64,000 nucleotides of DNA from Berberis thunbergii (Eukaryota > Streptophyta > Magnoliopsida > Ranunculales > Berberidaceae): NCBI GenBank assembly GCA_003290165.1, contig QNQO01000547.1, positions 372,001 through 436,000 of the forward strand, given 5' to 3'. The first letter of the stretch is position 1. Every line of letters starts with the position of its first letter. Positions 12,471-27,900 of the stretch are shown here, piece by piece. Made by a program: the position numbers and the translations under genes. The notes below the pieces were generated by a model. That model worked only from the letters and a program-made list of their open reading frames with translations. It had not been told where the DNA came from and ran no database searches.

Positions 12471-12879
12471 TAAAGTCGTATGGGCCGGTTGGTAGCCCAG
12501 AGCGGACAGTATGGTGTCATGTGGGAGTGGTTCGTTACAGCTTACATTCAGATAAACCTTACTTTGATGAGCTTGGTGATCATGATGGTGACGATGATGA
12601 ATGATTCTAGGAGGTTGTAGGTAAGAATATATGTTGATGAGTTAAGGAGCGTAGTTTTATTATAGTAGACTCTATTTTTGTTTGGATGTCAACATGTATA
12701 ACTTGATATCATTATTAAACTTTCATAGACTTGTTTGACGATGATATATATTGTATTTGGTTAGATGACTCCGCATATGCAATGAAAGAATGCAATTTTG
12801 TGATCAATGAAAATCCGATTACTTTAATTTTTAGATTGTGCATGACATAAAATTTGGGTGGTCCCATTTGAGAATGTGT

Positions 12880-13334
12880 GTTAGTAGATAGTTACAGTAA
12901 ATGGGTGAAGAACAAATCGTCACATATATAACGAAAGTGTGAGGAAAAAATCGTCATAAATAGATATTTTTAATGTATTCAATCACTACTGATAAACCGT
13001 TCCTCACGTAACGATTACATAAGTAAGGAAAGATTCCTCACAGAAAGTTACTACATGTGACCCTGTGCTTTGTCACCCAAAAATTGTAGAGTGACGAAAA
13101 CTTTGTCACCCATCTTAAAATTGTATACCCGCTCAATAATTTTATGTGACGAACGACTCACCACATAAGCTGACTTTCTATGACAGGTAAGACATTCGTT
13201 ATATAATATTTTCCTTAACGCGTTTTATGTGACGAACGTTGTGACGGCTGAAATTCCTCACATATGACGAAAAGTGACGAATATACATGTTTTAGTGAAG
13301 AATAATGTTCTTCACCAAAACCCAATTTTCTTGT
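12880..13334. mobile_element. CACTA-like repeat remnant
   Basis: The segment is dense in short subterminal words (gtgacgaa, cacatatgacg, cgtcacat) on both strands, as in En/Spm subterminal arrays. On the minus strand its right edge begins CACAACAAGAAAATTGGG, close to the common CACTACAAGAAAA terminus. The left end and a 3-bp target duplication could not be fixed, so the call is tentative. It abuts the broken end of the neighbouring pseudogene. Confidence 0.4.
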
Positions 13335-14334
<1,000 letters not shown>

Positions 14335-15993
14335 TGTGATTAGCTAAGAAAAGAAAGTTTGGTTTTGATGACAGAATTGGATGGTTGGCAATTTTTATAC
14401 ATTAGTTAGGAGGAAATTTCATTGGACATGACATGGATGTTCATCCAATGACTTGGGAAGCCATTACAATTGAAGAGAATGCCTTTCTTTACTTGGACTA
14501 AGGACTCAAGCTTTGTTTTGAAGACCCACTTTCTATAATCTAGCTCAGTTAGTAAACTTGTGGCGGATGGTAACATAAGTCCGAAGTTAAAATCTATATG
14601 TTTAGTTTATTGTAGAAAGCCAGATGCATTTGATAGCAACATATATCAACCTATTTTCGAGAAAAATAAAATTAATAAAACAAGGATACAACTCTTGTCA
14701 ATATCATGAATCTTGTGGGATTCATTTGAAACATATTTCTGGACTTCAGAGTTTTTTTTTTTTTTTCTAATCCACTAAGCTCTGGTTCGTGTTGCATTAT
14801 AAAAATCATCATTTTCATTCAATATGTCATTGCAGTCTACTACACTTTAGAGCTGTTCTTTGGTGCCTCAAAAGAAAATCAATGATTCAAGCGATATGTC
14901 ATGACACAAAATAACAAATAAGGGCGGGTCAAAAATGATTCACACGATATTCAACTTTCAAGAAGTAACTCGAAAACAACATTAGAGATAAGGGTGGGTC
15001 AAAAATAAACGAATGCTTGCCATATATTATACCATTATTGCCAAACAGAATTCATGAGTTTGGTCACATTCACAAGCTAAGTTCTGTGCTAGTGATCTAG
15101 GGATATACTCAAAATAACATTACCATTAAGTTACGCAAGTCAGTAGAATATGACCAAACATGGGTTTCCAAAATCCCAGACAACTAACAATCAAAAAACT
15201 ATTTATCAAAAGTGAAAAGATAGTTGCAGAAGCCCCTCAAGATCCCATCATCTCTTGTTCGTTGCCGTGATCACAGCTGCTTCACAGCATACATTTCTGC
15301 CATGTTGCTCGAGTCACTGAAGGGAATTGTATGTGATCATAGCTGGATGATTACGCCATTAGTGTGTCCATAGCAGCCAATCTTATGCAACCTGAAATGA
15401 CAGCATTGAAGGACGTCATAATGGATAGTAATGTTAGTATATTGCTGCTGTTGATCTGTGGTTATAACAAAGATTGTGAATTCCAAGCCATTTGAGTGGT
15501 GATTTGTGGTCACCGAATCTCAGATCTCCATGTCTATAATTTAAAAATGCTCAAGCACACTAAGCTGACCGCCTGACATGGTTTCTCTAACAACATTATT
15601 CCTAGATGCTTGAAGGTTTTATCAATGCCATCCTTTGGGGCAGATAAAGCCATGGTGGTAGAAGAGGGAAACGAGAACAGAGGCAGGCAAACCTCAATAA
15701 GTAAAGGATGTATTCAAAGAGTTATGTAAAGTTCCTAACGCGCCAAACACAAGAAGTGCTACAGCAGCTACCGTAAAACCCATGACAGGTGAATCAAAAA
15801 ATGTGGTAGGCTGCTAAACATGAGAATAAGTTTGCATAGAGCTAAAAAAAAAAGTTGGCGGTTACGGTACATCAGTGCAATGATATAGCAATTATATCAT
15901 TGAACATGGAAAGAATATGTTATATAAAGAAAATATTATTCTTACAATCAAGGAATTAATATTAGTTGAATACTAACCAATTTTTTTTGGGGT
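14335..15993. other. Intergenic, TIC110 3' flank
   Basis: The part from about 15990 leftward is the 3' UTR and terminator side of TIC110. No coding exon or repeat boundary is recognised. AT-rich words around 14900-15010 (agggcgggtcaaaaatgatt, then a near copy 60 bp on, gggtgggtcaaaaataaac) form a weak direct duplication. Confidence 0.4.
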
Positions 15994-18900
15994 TTAAAAT
16001 ACAAATTCCTCCTCTTCAGCTCCCAGTGTTATCTTGTCTCCCACGTCTCTAAGAATTGCAGCTGCTTCATCGGTGATGCCAAGAAGATACTGTAAGCGAG
16101 ATAATTTCTCAGGTGTTGGATTGCTTTTAAGATAGATAGCAAAAAGATCTGCAAGTTCCTCTCGTACTTCCCATGACAGTGGCTCGGCAGGCACGGCCTT
16201 GTCACATGCTAACAAGTCATTAATTGAAGAAACCTGCACCAAAGAATACTGTTTAACGTTTTTTGGCACGAACAAAATTAGGCCTATCACCCAATAATTC
16301 ATTTAATGGATAATAGGTAGATCTTGTACTACAATATAAAAGAAGTGGGTTAGTCCATACCACTCCTGTTCTATTCCTCTGCCGTAAGAGCGATACGGCT
16401 TGAATCAATGAGTTTGACAACCTAGTCCTAGCAAGCTCATGAACAACTTTTTTCGCTTTACCAGCATCAATACTAAGATCTGATGGGATTGATTCATAGA
16501 CTTCTTTTTCATCGAATTCTCCAGTACCTGATGAGAAAATCTCATCCACAGTTTTCTTAAAGAGATTCTCTCGTAGGCTTAACGAGATCATGGTGTCCAA
16601 GTCTACACTTGCTTCCTTGAGTTCTCGCATCTGCTTTATACTCAGTTTTCCTTGACTGACAGCTGTTTCAATGGCAGCTGACATCTTTGTTGATGTTATG
16701 CTCTTGATAACCTTCTGTGCATACTCAGCTGGTAGCCCCACCTCCTTCTGTACCTCATTGAGCTGCTCAACCTTCTCCTTTGTCAATTGACCATCAGCGA
16801 GAATGACATCTGCCTGCTTTCTGAAAGCTTGCTCAGCCAGATCCCTATGGATTTCAACAATTTCTTGACCAGACAAACCTAGGATCCCACCTAAATGGTT
16901 TAGCAGTAAGTAATCTGAGTTGTCTTTCTTGGTGGAAATCTGTACACCAAATGGGACGTTGGAGACTTCTCCTGTGATACAGAACATCAGGTAAGTCTTG
17001 TAAAGGTCAACCCTCTCTCTTATTGACAAGTCATCCTTGAGGTTTATCTCTGTCTGGGATGGCTTGGCTAGTTTGGATTGCAGCTCCTTATCGGGTCTTG
17101 TTTTTCTAATCGTCTGAATTGTCTCCACCTCCTCTTCAAAATCGTCATAATCTTTCTTCTCCTCAACCACTTCTGCTTCTTTCGGTGCGGTGTCAGTATT
17201 AGTGGGATCTCCTTTGATGGTTGCTACCAAATCAGTTACGACCATAGTGTTGAATGCTATCATCTTCTTTAACTCTTTTGCAGTTTCGGTGCGGTTCCCA
17301 GCACCTCGTGCCCGACTTATGAAGCTCTTGAATATATTCCGCACCTGAGCAGAGACAGAACGCATTTGGAATATAGAAATACCATACATATAGTCAATAC
17401 TGCAAATAAATGCCTAAAGAAAATATTTCCTAAGAAAATTTTCAACCAGAAAGACTTGGCTTTTTTATTTAGAATGCAAATGGTCACTCTTTGCAATGAA
17501 AAAAGAAAATAAAAGTAGGAAGAGTGCTGATTTCTGAAACTGTGTCCAACACTTGCAGTCTGGTGCCCTACATACAGTTATTTCTGATGGCTAAATAAGA
17601 GGTGTCTTATCCATTGAAATCAACAGTATCAGATATGTATCTACGTTTCTTAAACAGGTCTAGCATGGAGCAAGCATGGTCCATTTGATCATTAACCAAG
17701 GACAAAATCACATCAACCGACCAATGTCGAGAACCCAATTAGATGTATCAAAACAATAAGAGCAGAAACAAGCCCACCCAGTGGGCCCCATTAATGTTGT
17801 GTAAAGATAAGTTCGCAAAAAGTAAAGGTAATTGAAATAATGTCATTAACACAAGTCAGCGCAGATGTTCCACAGAGATCATGCTTGAAACATGCATTTG
17901 TCAAAATTGAAAAGAAATCATGAGCAACACATTAACCAGGGCTGAGACTTACAGCCTTGCTGGCAATATCCAATGAGGCCTCCCTTGTCAGGCGAAGACC
18001 GTGTGCAGCTTTCTGCACGGAAGCTTTGATTTCGGCATCATATCCATCTATACCCCCTGAGACTGCAACCCTCACAACCTGCAAATTCCCGTGTTAGTAT
18101 CAAACGGACAGAAAATATATGGTTAGGTAAAAGTAAAATTGATTTGACAGAAATCCATCACATAGATTTTGAAAAGCATATAATCAAATGTCAAAATGAA
18201 CCTCTCTCTCCCTCTCTTTCTTTTTGTGATAAACAAGCTGGATACAGATTGCAACAATTAGATTAAGTCATGAATGAAGAGTGGCCAGCCATAATTGAAA
18301 TCATGTTTTTCATAAAAAAAAAATAATAATAATAAAGACTAATTAAAATAGATTTTATACTTGTGCAAGAGTCAGAGTCCAAGTTCAAGTCAGGTAAAGT
18401 CCAATTTAAGGCCACAGGCTGCACAAAATCCACGTCCAGCTCAAAGTCAAAAGTGCATGAAACAAGCAACCATAAGGCAAGAGGTGGAGCTGCACACTAG
18501 GTGATTATCTTCTTCACTCAGTTGGCAAATCTTTGGAGGATTTTAGGCCAAGTATTCCCTATCTTTTTCCGTAAAAAAATTCGGGACAAGGATATCTTTC
18601 TAGGGTCATGCTACAGTTTTCATGTCAAGTCCATACAGTTTTCTGTTGTTTTATTTATTTTCTCTGATGGTTTCACTTTTTTTGTTGCCTCTATCTTGAA
18701 TAGGCTTTCACATGCAACTGCTTCATCTGATTGTGCTCCTTTCTTTTTTGTACATAATTTTTGCATTGAAAAAAGAAAAATATAAATGATGAAACTTATA
18801 TATATCAGTGTTCATCATAATCATGACATATCACCTTCTCAAACAGGCTACCACAAATTTCGGTATGTGCTGCCTCAACAATCTTCTGAGGAATACATAG

Positions 18901-21900
18901 CATAACTCGCAGTCGCAGCAAAGCAGAGACATCCTCCTCACTCAATGCTCCGTCAGCTACACATTGCTGAAGCTTTTGTCGATAAATTTCTGCGAGAGAT
19001 GTCATGTTACTCTCCTTAACAAATCATACAAAAAAGCAAGGCAATATTAAAAGTTCTAATTTCCTTGATTCACAGTGTTTCTTACTCCAATGAACATCCA
19101 CTACAAAAAACTGGTAAAACTTAATTATCATTAAACCATGGAAACCAATTCCAGCAGCATACGTCGAGTACAAAAAAAATGACCATAAACAGAAATTGAA
19201 ACAGTACGGCTCATAAAGCACAATGACCAAAATGAGAGATAGGATTTACAGTGTACCTTCATGGATTTCACTGGCTTTCTGAGGATCAAAGTGCAACTCC
19301 TCACAAAGGCTTTGAAGGAATGCAGCTTTGCTGTCTGCAGCTTCTAAAGCACCACTTGTAAAAGCTTGTCCAAGCCTTTTACGATAGACTTTGGAGGTAA
19401 CTTCCAACAGTATATTTTCTGCCTCTCGTTTGCCTAAACCAAAGATGTTCTTCAAATGGTTTAAAGCAACTACCTAGGTAACCGAATAAAAAATAACTCA
19501 GTTATTGAACTAACAAATGTTGAGGAATGAAATCAATGTGAAGGACAAAGTTAACCGGATCAAAAAGTTCCCGCCAAAGTCATTTACTGTTTGGCCATGG
19601 AAAGGTTAAAAAGGAAAAAATCATCTGCATGACTAACTTATGCTTTTATCTGAAAACAACATTTTTCCTTGATTCAAGCTCTCTGACTCCGGATTTTTTT
19701 TTGTGAACTTTACCCGTATAGTTGTTCAGAACATCACATCAGAATCGACTCCACACTTGTAATTCCCGTTTTCTGCTAATTTTCTTTGCTCCAAATTATT
19801 TTGTTTCATTTCATTGTGATAAACTATAATTGCAACATATCTACCATGTCCATCTATCCATATTTTCAAGTTAATATAAGGGTGTCCTGAAAGGAGATTG
19901 TGGAAAGATACTATCAAGTTGTATAGTTAGCAAACAGAAGACAGAACACAAGCAAACAAAAGACATATTAGCACCTTGTTGTCATCTATCCGGCCATTTA
20001 CAAATGATTCAGTCGCATAAGCCCTATAAAGAAGCTTCAAGTCATTCATCTTTCTGTCACCATCATATTCACCACCTACGCCAAAATGATACATAAGAAA
20101 CACACAAACATTAGGACACATGGAAAACCAAGTAGCTGTTCGAGAAAAACTATACTAAATTGACAACGCAAAACAAATAGATCAAGCTTTTTGTACCCAT
20201 CAGGGAAACTGGTCCGATCCCTCGTGCAAACTGGCCGATTTTAGGATGGCTGCTCAATGACATTAACCGATTATTGAAGGCTAGAATCTTATCAAGTTCC
20301 TCAGTAACATTTGTTGCTCCCCTGATGACAAACAAGACTGATTTAGTATACAAATTAAATAACAGAGGAAGAAAAACTTCCTGGCGGTTCCTATAATGGC
20401 TCATTGGTTGAGCTTTATTAAAGATATTTAAATTAGTTTAAACGATTTCTTGTCGTTTTAGTTGGAAACCTTTTAGCTTTTGCAAAATTATTATGCTTTT
20501 GATAAAATGTTGAACCTTCCATAAAAAAATTCTTGAAGTAATATTTCATACAATATCATCTAGCAGTAAAGTATTTAAACTCATCCAGTTTAATATGATC
20601 ATACACTGCTCTTGTCCTCGACTTCAACAACTCCAATGCTGCTGAAACGTTTTCTTCAACCAGTTTCCTTGCATGCTCCATAAACATATCTGCTGCAATC
20701 TGCAAAAGCAAAAATTATACAACAAAAAATTAAGATAATGACACAAACTTGTTCAGATTAAAATGATGATACAACAATGTTTAGCTTTAAACCTCATCAG
20801 AAAGCTTATATGAAAGTTGCTCTCCTCTCAAGTCAACCAATTCTTTCTCATCAACATCTGGAGAAAAGTGTATGCATTTCATTAGAACACATATGAAAAC
20901 CAGACAAGGAAAACATTAGAAGCAAACAAAAGGAACTGATATTTAACTCCTTAATTAATATACATGGAATATTTCTTTTACCAGCATTTTATTTCCTTGA
21001 GTCACCAAGGGTCTATGTGGTTGCACGGAAAATAGATATGAAAATTGAAACCGTTTTCGTGAATCCGATCCGAGGCCTCCCCCACGGACTTGAATTCTCA
21101 TGAGTGGTGAGAAAACAGTCTTATGAAGAATCGATTCTCTATCAATAAATAAACAACCAAACAATGGAAATCTACATAACATGGGAAATGGAATCAATTT
21201 TCCATGAAAAATGGCCAACCAAACAGACCCTAATTGAACAAAGTAAATAAATAAAAATAACGGGAATGTCAGGGATAACAAAAGCTAGTTATGATGTTCC
21301 AACCATAGTTATCAATTCAAAGTTCAATTCATCGAAACTTGGAAGAATAAGATTTTGCAATAATTCAATTCGGGCAAAAATTCAATCAAATATACGGAAG
21401 AAATTAAATATTCGATGCGAAATAAGTTTGTGTATAATATGACATATCACAAGAAATTCGGAGTGAAAAATTCGGCCCATATGTGATTGTTCATCATCAC
21501 CATCATCATCAAAGCCCATTCCCGAGATTTTCGGGATTTTGGTTCTCCAAGCAATGCGATCTTCCCACATTTCCTCGCCTAATCCAAGCTCAACGATATC
21601 TTCATTCACCGTCTTCATCCAAGTTTTCAACGGTCATCCCCTCCGTCTACACCCTCAATTAGCTTGTCAATCTAAACATTTCCTAATTGGCGCCGTGCTT
21701 GGTCTCCTCCGCACATGACCAAACCAAGTTAAACGTCTTTCTCTAATTTTTTCCTCTATGGGCGCTACACCTAAGTATCTCCTAATTCTTTCATTTCTAA
21801 CAAGAAACAAAATAAAATAAATATCATTACAGTAAAAATGTTAATCAATTATTTATATTTGCAATGATTAAAAAGAAACTTAACTAATAAGAAAATAACT

Positions 21901-24900
21901 AAAAGTGAAATCTTAAGAAAAACTCAAGTAGAAAACTTAATCCCCATAACATCATCAACCCAAAAATATTCCAAGATCATTTGATGCGCCTCCAGTTTTG
22001 CATATTATCAAGAACATCTTCAATATACTATGGATTGTTTTGACAATAAATTGACAAATCTTCACGATAATCAAATCTCTACAAATCAGTTTGCAAAATT
22101 GATAAATTTGAACTTGTAAATAAATGGGAATTGAAAACAATGCGACCATTGAGAGCAAATAAATTGACGATAAAATTGATAAACGAAATATAACTCTTTT
22201 TCAATCAACCAAATAACAATGGGCAACCGACTCTATTTATAATTGACCTAACTTCTAAAACAAGAAACAATCACTAAACCTAATTGAAAATCAATGCCCT
22301 AATTATCATGGACGGTTCTAACTTGGCCAATATACTAGAACTACTACTGCTACAATACCTAATATTGCTAAAAGAACCTGCTTACATAAAAAATCCTCGC
22401 AAATCTATGCCTCCATACCAAAAAAACAAAAGGTAAAAAAAGTGAATTAAATATTGTTTATTTAAACATGTATCATACGAAATTAATTGTTTATACAATT
22501 TTTGATATAGATGGGAGTACTAAACAGTGATCCGTCTATACGAGAAAAAAAACACAAACAAACAAACCCGTGTATTAAACCTGTATAATTCGTGAATTCA
22601 ATAACTATGGTTCCAACTAATCTTTCACAAGCTCAGTATACCTAATAACCCAATAAAAACTATCAGACTAGGATTCACTTTTGGATACAAAATTAACTCC
22701 AAACATACGGAGAAAGCGAACTTTATTTCTTTATTAAGACCAAATGCCTGATAGACCTCATTAATATGCCAGTCTCAATTATGACATTACAATTAGAAAC
22801 CTAATGTTCTAACAGTTGCTCAATTGAGTTGTCATGTCTTACCTCTGCCAATCGATTTAAGCTTGAATGCATAAAGACCCTGGGCATTGTCCCTGATTGC
22901 AACTTCAACCTGACAGGTAGGATAATGCCACATGTAAGGTTACGGATATGGATAAACCAACAGAAAATAATAGGAGCCAAAAATATCATGTACTCCAAAC
23001 AATATAAAAAAATAAGCCCAACCAAGATGGCAATAAGATAGAACAAAGTAAAGGTAGATAGGACACTCTTAAAATTACAGTAAAGATAGATAGAACACTC
23101 TTAAGATTTATAGTGGTATTTATGACAAAACTATGTAGATCCACATAGCAGTAGTAGAACCAATTCTAACAAAATACAACTATGTTCACATACCTGAGAA
23201 TCAGTAACCTTGAAGACTCGCTTCCATGGCAAAAGAAAAGTTGATGCTCCTCCAAACACAAGCGTCGAGACATAAATCAGCTTCTGGAATGCCTGCACTG
23301 GAGATTCACTAATAATGCTTGTGTTTCACATTACAAAACTCTCCATTTTTTTAAAATAGTGAAGTTGTAACACCTATTTATAAATGACCTACCCGACGCT
23401 GCTCACTGTCAGCTTCGCGATCACCGGTTTCAAGCCTTTGCCTGAAGATGCGCCTACCAATCTAAAGAGTATCACAATCAAGATGCAGTCAATAAACAAG
23501 AATGTAAAAGATAAAGATATTTTACAATCAGCAATTGAAGATGTCATAAATGTGTGTATAAATATGGCCGAATTGTTTTGACGCATAGTTTTTATACAAA
23601 TTCCTATTAAGCATTCAAGTGGAATAGAAATAAGAGCTTTTATTCCAAGAATATTCTGCATTAGACAATGATTATTTTCACAAAAAATCAGTTTATTCTG
23701 CATTAGACAATGATTATTTTCTTTGATTAAAAAAAAAAAACATTATTGTATTAATTTAGAGTAGGGGGAAGAGAGACTAGAAAAAGAACCTTCATCCCTA
23801 AACTTGTCTCAATTACACCCCCAAAGCAAAATAGTGACTTGAATATCTATCCGATATACATATCTACTGACTTGAACGTTTCTAAAGGTTATGTTGTCCC
23901 TCTCCAAATTACCCAAACCATAGCATGAATAAGTTCGTCCCAAGCTCATTTTCCGAAAGTTGTCAAGGAGGGGAGATTGATGAAAGAAGCATGACAGTTT
24001 TCAACCCATGAGAGAATACAAGCCTTACCACACTTCCCTCGCCAAAGGAAAGGACAGGATAGTAGTAAGTAATCAAATGATTCCTCAGCAACTCCACACA
24101 GAATGCAATGGTTAGGAAGGATGTACTTGGTTCATGATAGCTAGTAGGTTGAACATCTGCCCAATTTTCCAATCATCCCAGCTTCTTCTCAGGTGAAAAC
24201 TCTACCCTTGCACCTTGCTAGCCCCGAAATTTCAAACTTTTGTTATGAAAATATGTTGTACATGGCAGGAAAAGATTGTCTCAAAGTTGCATCATACAAT
24301 GATATTAAATTGAAGAATGTTGATTTCATTCATCCATTCTAAACAAGTATAATCCTAACATGACAATAGGCATGCCTCACTGCCTTCTATGTTTCCTATA
24401 TGTTTACATCACTCTTATTAGGCTAGCTAGAGAGCCTTACTCTTCTAGGGCTGTTAACTTGTTCAATTTAAGTCAATTTCATCAAAAACCATACACCAAA
24501 CCAATACGTTCGGTTTTCAAATCTTCACAACCGAAACCGACCCAAAACATTATGAACCGTCCAAACCGATAGGTTTAGTGCAGTTCGTAGGTTTTCTCAG
24601 CTTTTTAGATGAAAAATCTCTTCAAGCATAGTCAAAAAGATGAAACAGTTCGGGCGTGTCGCGGGGGAAGGGGGAGAATGAGATGAAGATTATAAAGACC
24701 AATGGCTTCATACTCCTGTGGAACAATAAACTCATTCTCCCAACAGAAACCCAAAAAAAAAAACACTCATATACACAAACTTTAGTAGCTTAAAAGCTTT
24801 ACCTTTGAAGATTTTGAGTAAAGCTTCTATCTTCCTTGCAAATTTCATTGTGCGTGACTGTGTTAGATCCCCATTTTCTCAAGACTGCCTGAAAGGTAGA

Positions 24901-27900
24901 TCCTCTCCTAAAAACACAACTCTTATGTTGCAATAAAGCGTGTCAAATAATGAGGTCGACGATGAATAAAGTACTACTGTTAAATATTTTGCTGAAAGTT
25001 ATGTCTTGAACATGGTTAAAATCCTTGATTATGGAGTATGAAGTTGTTAAAAGTTAAAACATTGGTGAAGGTTAGCGGGTTACATGAGTCATGTTGTGCA
25101 ACCCATCCAACAAAAATATCGGTTTCGTAGTGTCGATGCCATAACTAAACGAATCTTGTTCGAGTTAGGAAAAATTGCACTCGACACAAATCAGCTTGAA
25201 ACAAACATAACCCAACATGACACACTACAACCCCAAGTATGAAGATGATTTCACCTGACTAGCCCTTTATACCTACTTCCTAGAAAACAATTGGTTTGAT
25301 TGTAGAGGCTGCAGTCTACAGGGATGTGTTTCTCAAATCCTTTTCTACAACTTCCATTTCACACAAAGTAAATTTTGAGCCACCGAACTATGTGGATTAC
25401 CATCTAGAGAATAGAGACAATATTCAGGACCATAAAAAACCAACAAAATCGTAAGAGAATTTTGGAATGAAAAATCTAACACGAGCACTGGAGATTCAAG
25501 GCCCAACAGACTGATGAAGAGGATGAGGCGGGAGGTTTCCAACTGAAACTTACTCTATAACATATGAGAGGGGTTAGTTTTAATTGGTGAGGGGATAGTG
25601 ACGAAAAATATTTTTAGAAAAAAAATTGCTTTAATGTGATTACAATGCACTAATTAAAGTTCGGTCAAATGGACAGGTAGTTTCTACTCAATTGTATGTG
25701 GTGTTGGTCACTGTAGATGGTCACATATCAGTTTGGAGAGTACTTACCTTCTCTGTAAATGTTTGCCTTATGCTGGATGGACTTGAGGTAAAAATATTTT
25801 CTTACATACTTTTTAAGTTTTAACTAGTACATCATTTGGTTGAGACGTTAAAAGCATTAAAGTCCGATACTATCCCAATTGGCATACAAAGATTCGAAAT
25901 ATAACCAAGTAACCCTACAAGCAAATCATAACCTCTATTGGCAACTTCTAAATCAATAGCTTTGCTGCCGAAAATCATATTGTCTGACCAACTCAAAGCA
26001 TACGGCGTCCACAGAACCTTCCCTTTTGTAAACAGAGAAAAAGGGGTCTTCCAACAACTTGAGAGGCCCTCCATCAAAATCAACATCTAACCAAAACTCC
26101 ACATAAAATCTATCCACGAGCTCCTAACCTGCCAACAATGAATAAGAAGATGGCTCGTGCTCTCCACACATCTAACGCACAAAAGGAACATCTACCTCAA
26201 TGTCCATATACAACCTCTATGTATCAACTCAATCTTGGATGAGAATTTATTCCATGTGGTTATCCACATGAAGAAAGAGCCTCTAGATGTAATCTCTCTC
26301 TTCCATATTAGCTTCATGAGAAAATTGTGTACCACACCAATGGGCAGATGATGTCCAGCCAAACTAGCAAAACTACAACTCAATGAAAAACCCTTATGTT
26401 TATCTTCCTTCCAAACCCATTTATCATCTAGCTTGAATCCTTCAAGAACATTAACTACAATCGCAAACTTCAAGAACATCAATTAGAATCGCAAACTATA
26501 CAGCTTCCCCACACGGATAGTAGTTCTTCTAAACTAAAATTTTCAACGCATCTCATCACCAACTAACCCACCAAACTCTATCAACAACCTACCAGACTCT
26601 ATCAACAGTCCATGTATCACAAAGAGAAAGCCATCTGCGGCATTTTTAGTTAAAAACCTCACCAACTATCCGCACATCATTCCAAAACTCATCCTTTTCT
26701 CAGAGTAGAGGTCGTATTTTCATGGTGGGTCGAACTTTTAGAATATCGTACAAACGCAACTATAACTATTAACTTTCAGTAAATGTTTCAGTTCACAATT
26801 TCCCCGAGGACTCAGAAAAATATAACCTGAGAGAGCATGCTTCAAGTGCAGTGCACACAATAAAACCAATTTTTTCTGCATACGACATATCTCATACAAA
26901 TTTTGTTTTTATGTCTCGATAATATTTTTAATATCTATCAATTTACGTCATACACTACAATGAGAGAGGATGCCTCAAGCGAAATGCACACAATAAAATG
27001 TTTTTTCATGTATAGGTGCATCTCGTATGGATCTTGAATCCATGTCCTTGATAGTATTGGTACTATGTCTATGACTTTTTTTGCCACATTAAATAGTCTA
27101 GGACATTATAATCTTTATGCCGTAGTTTACCTACCTCCATATGTACATTAGCTGCATCTGGGTCATCAATCCCAAGAGCATTCTTAAACTTGATGATCAT
27201 TTCAGCCTCATTACCTTTGAGTCTCTCACTTCCAGGTGGAAGAACAGATGATACAAACCTGAATTATGAAAGTGGGGAAAAAAGGTAAAGTAATTACCAA
27301 AAACCAATTATGTGTCCAAAGAAATGTATAACAAGCAATAACATACACAACAATAAAATGAATTAAATTTAAAAATCAATAACAGTAAGTGTTCAATAAA
27401 TGGCAATTCAACACCATATTCCATGGAATAAGATTGCATTATACATGTGTCTGGTTCACCTATTCGGGAGATTCTCTTCTAGAAAAAATAAAGAAATAGA
27501 TGAGTTCAAGCACCCAACATCACCTGACCAGACTGAAAGCATCATATCAATCCAGAGGCACGAGTTTAATAATCAAGCATTGGAAGAAATTAAAGAATGG
27601 GTTGTAAATGTGTAATATGAGCAATAAATAAACTTAACTTACTAGTTCACCACCTTCAAATGACAATGAAAAAAAATACACTCGAACAAAAGAAAGTTTT
27701 ATTTGATAATGTATAGCTCCAAGCTTGTACAAACAAATAAAAGAAACAACTCCAGAGAGATAGATATAAAAGCACTAATGGCCAGTATTTATTTCATTCC
27801 AACTGTCATAAGATCTCGACTAATCAATTTCGACATATAATTTGTGCTAGAAGGATATGGAAGTGTTGATGAAAGAAGAAGCCTACACTCACCGGCTATA

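Noticed and set aside
12880..13334. A complete CACTA element with 3-bp target duplication
   Set aside because: Only one end resembles the family terminus, the candidate left end (cactactgataaa) differs, and no duplication matches; kept only as a tentative remnant.
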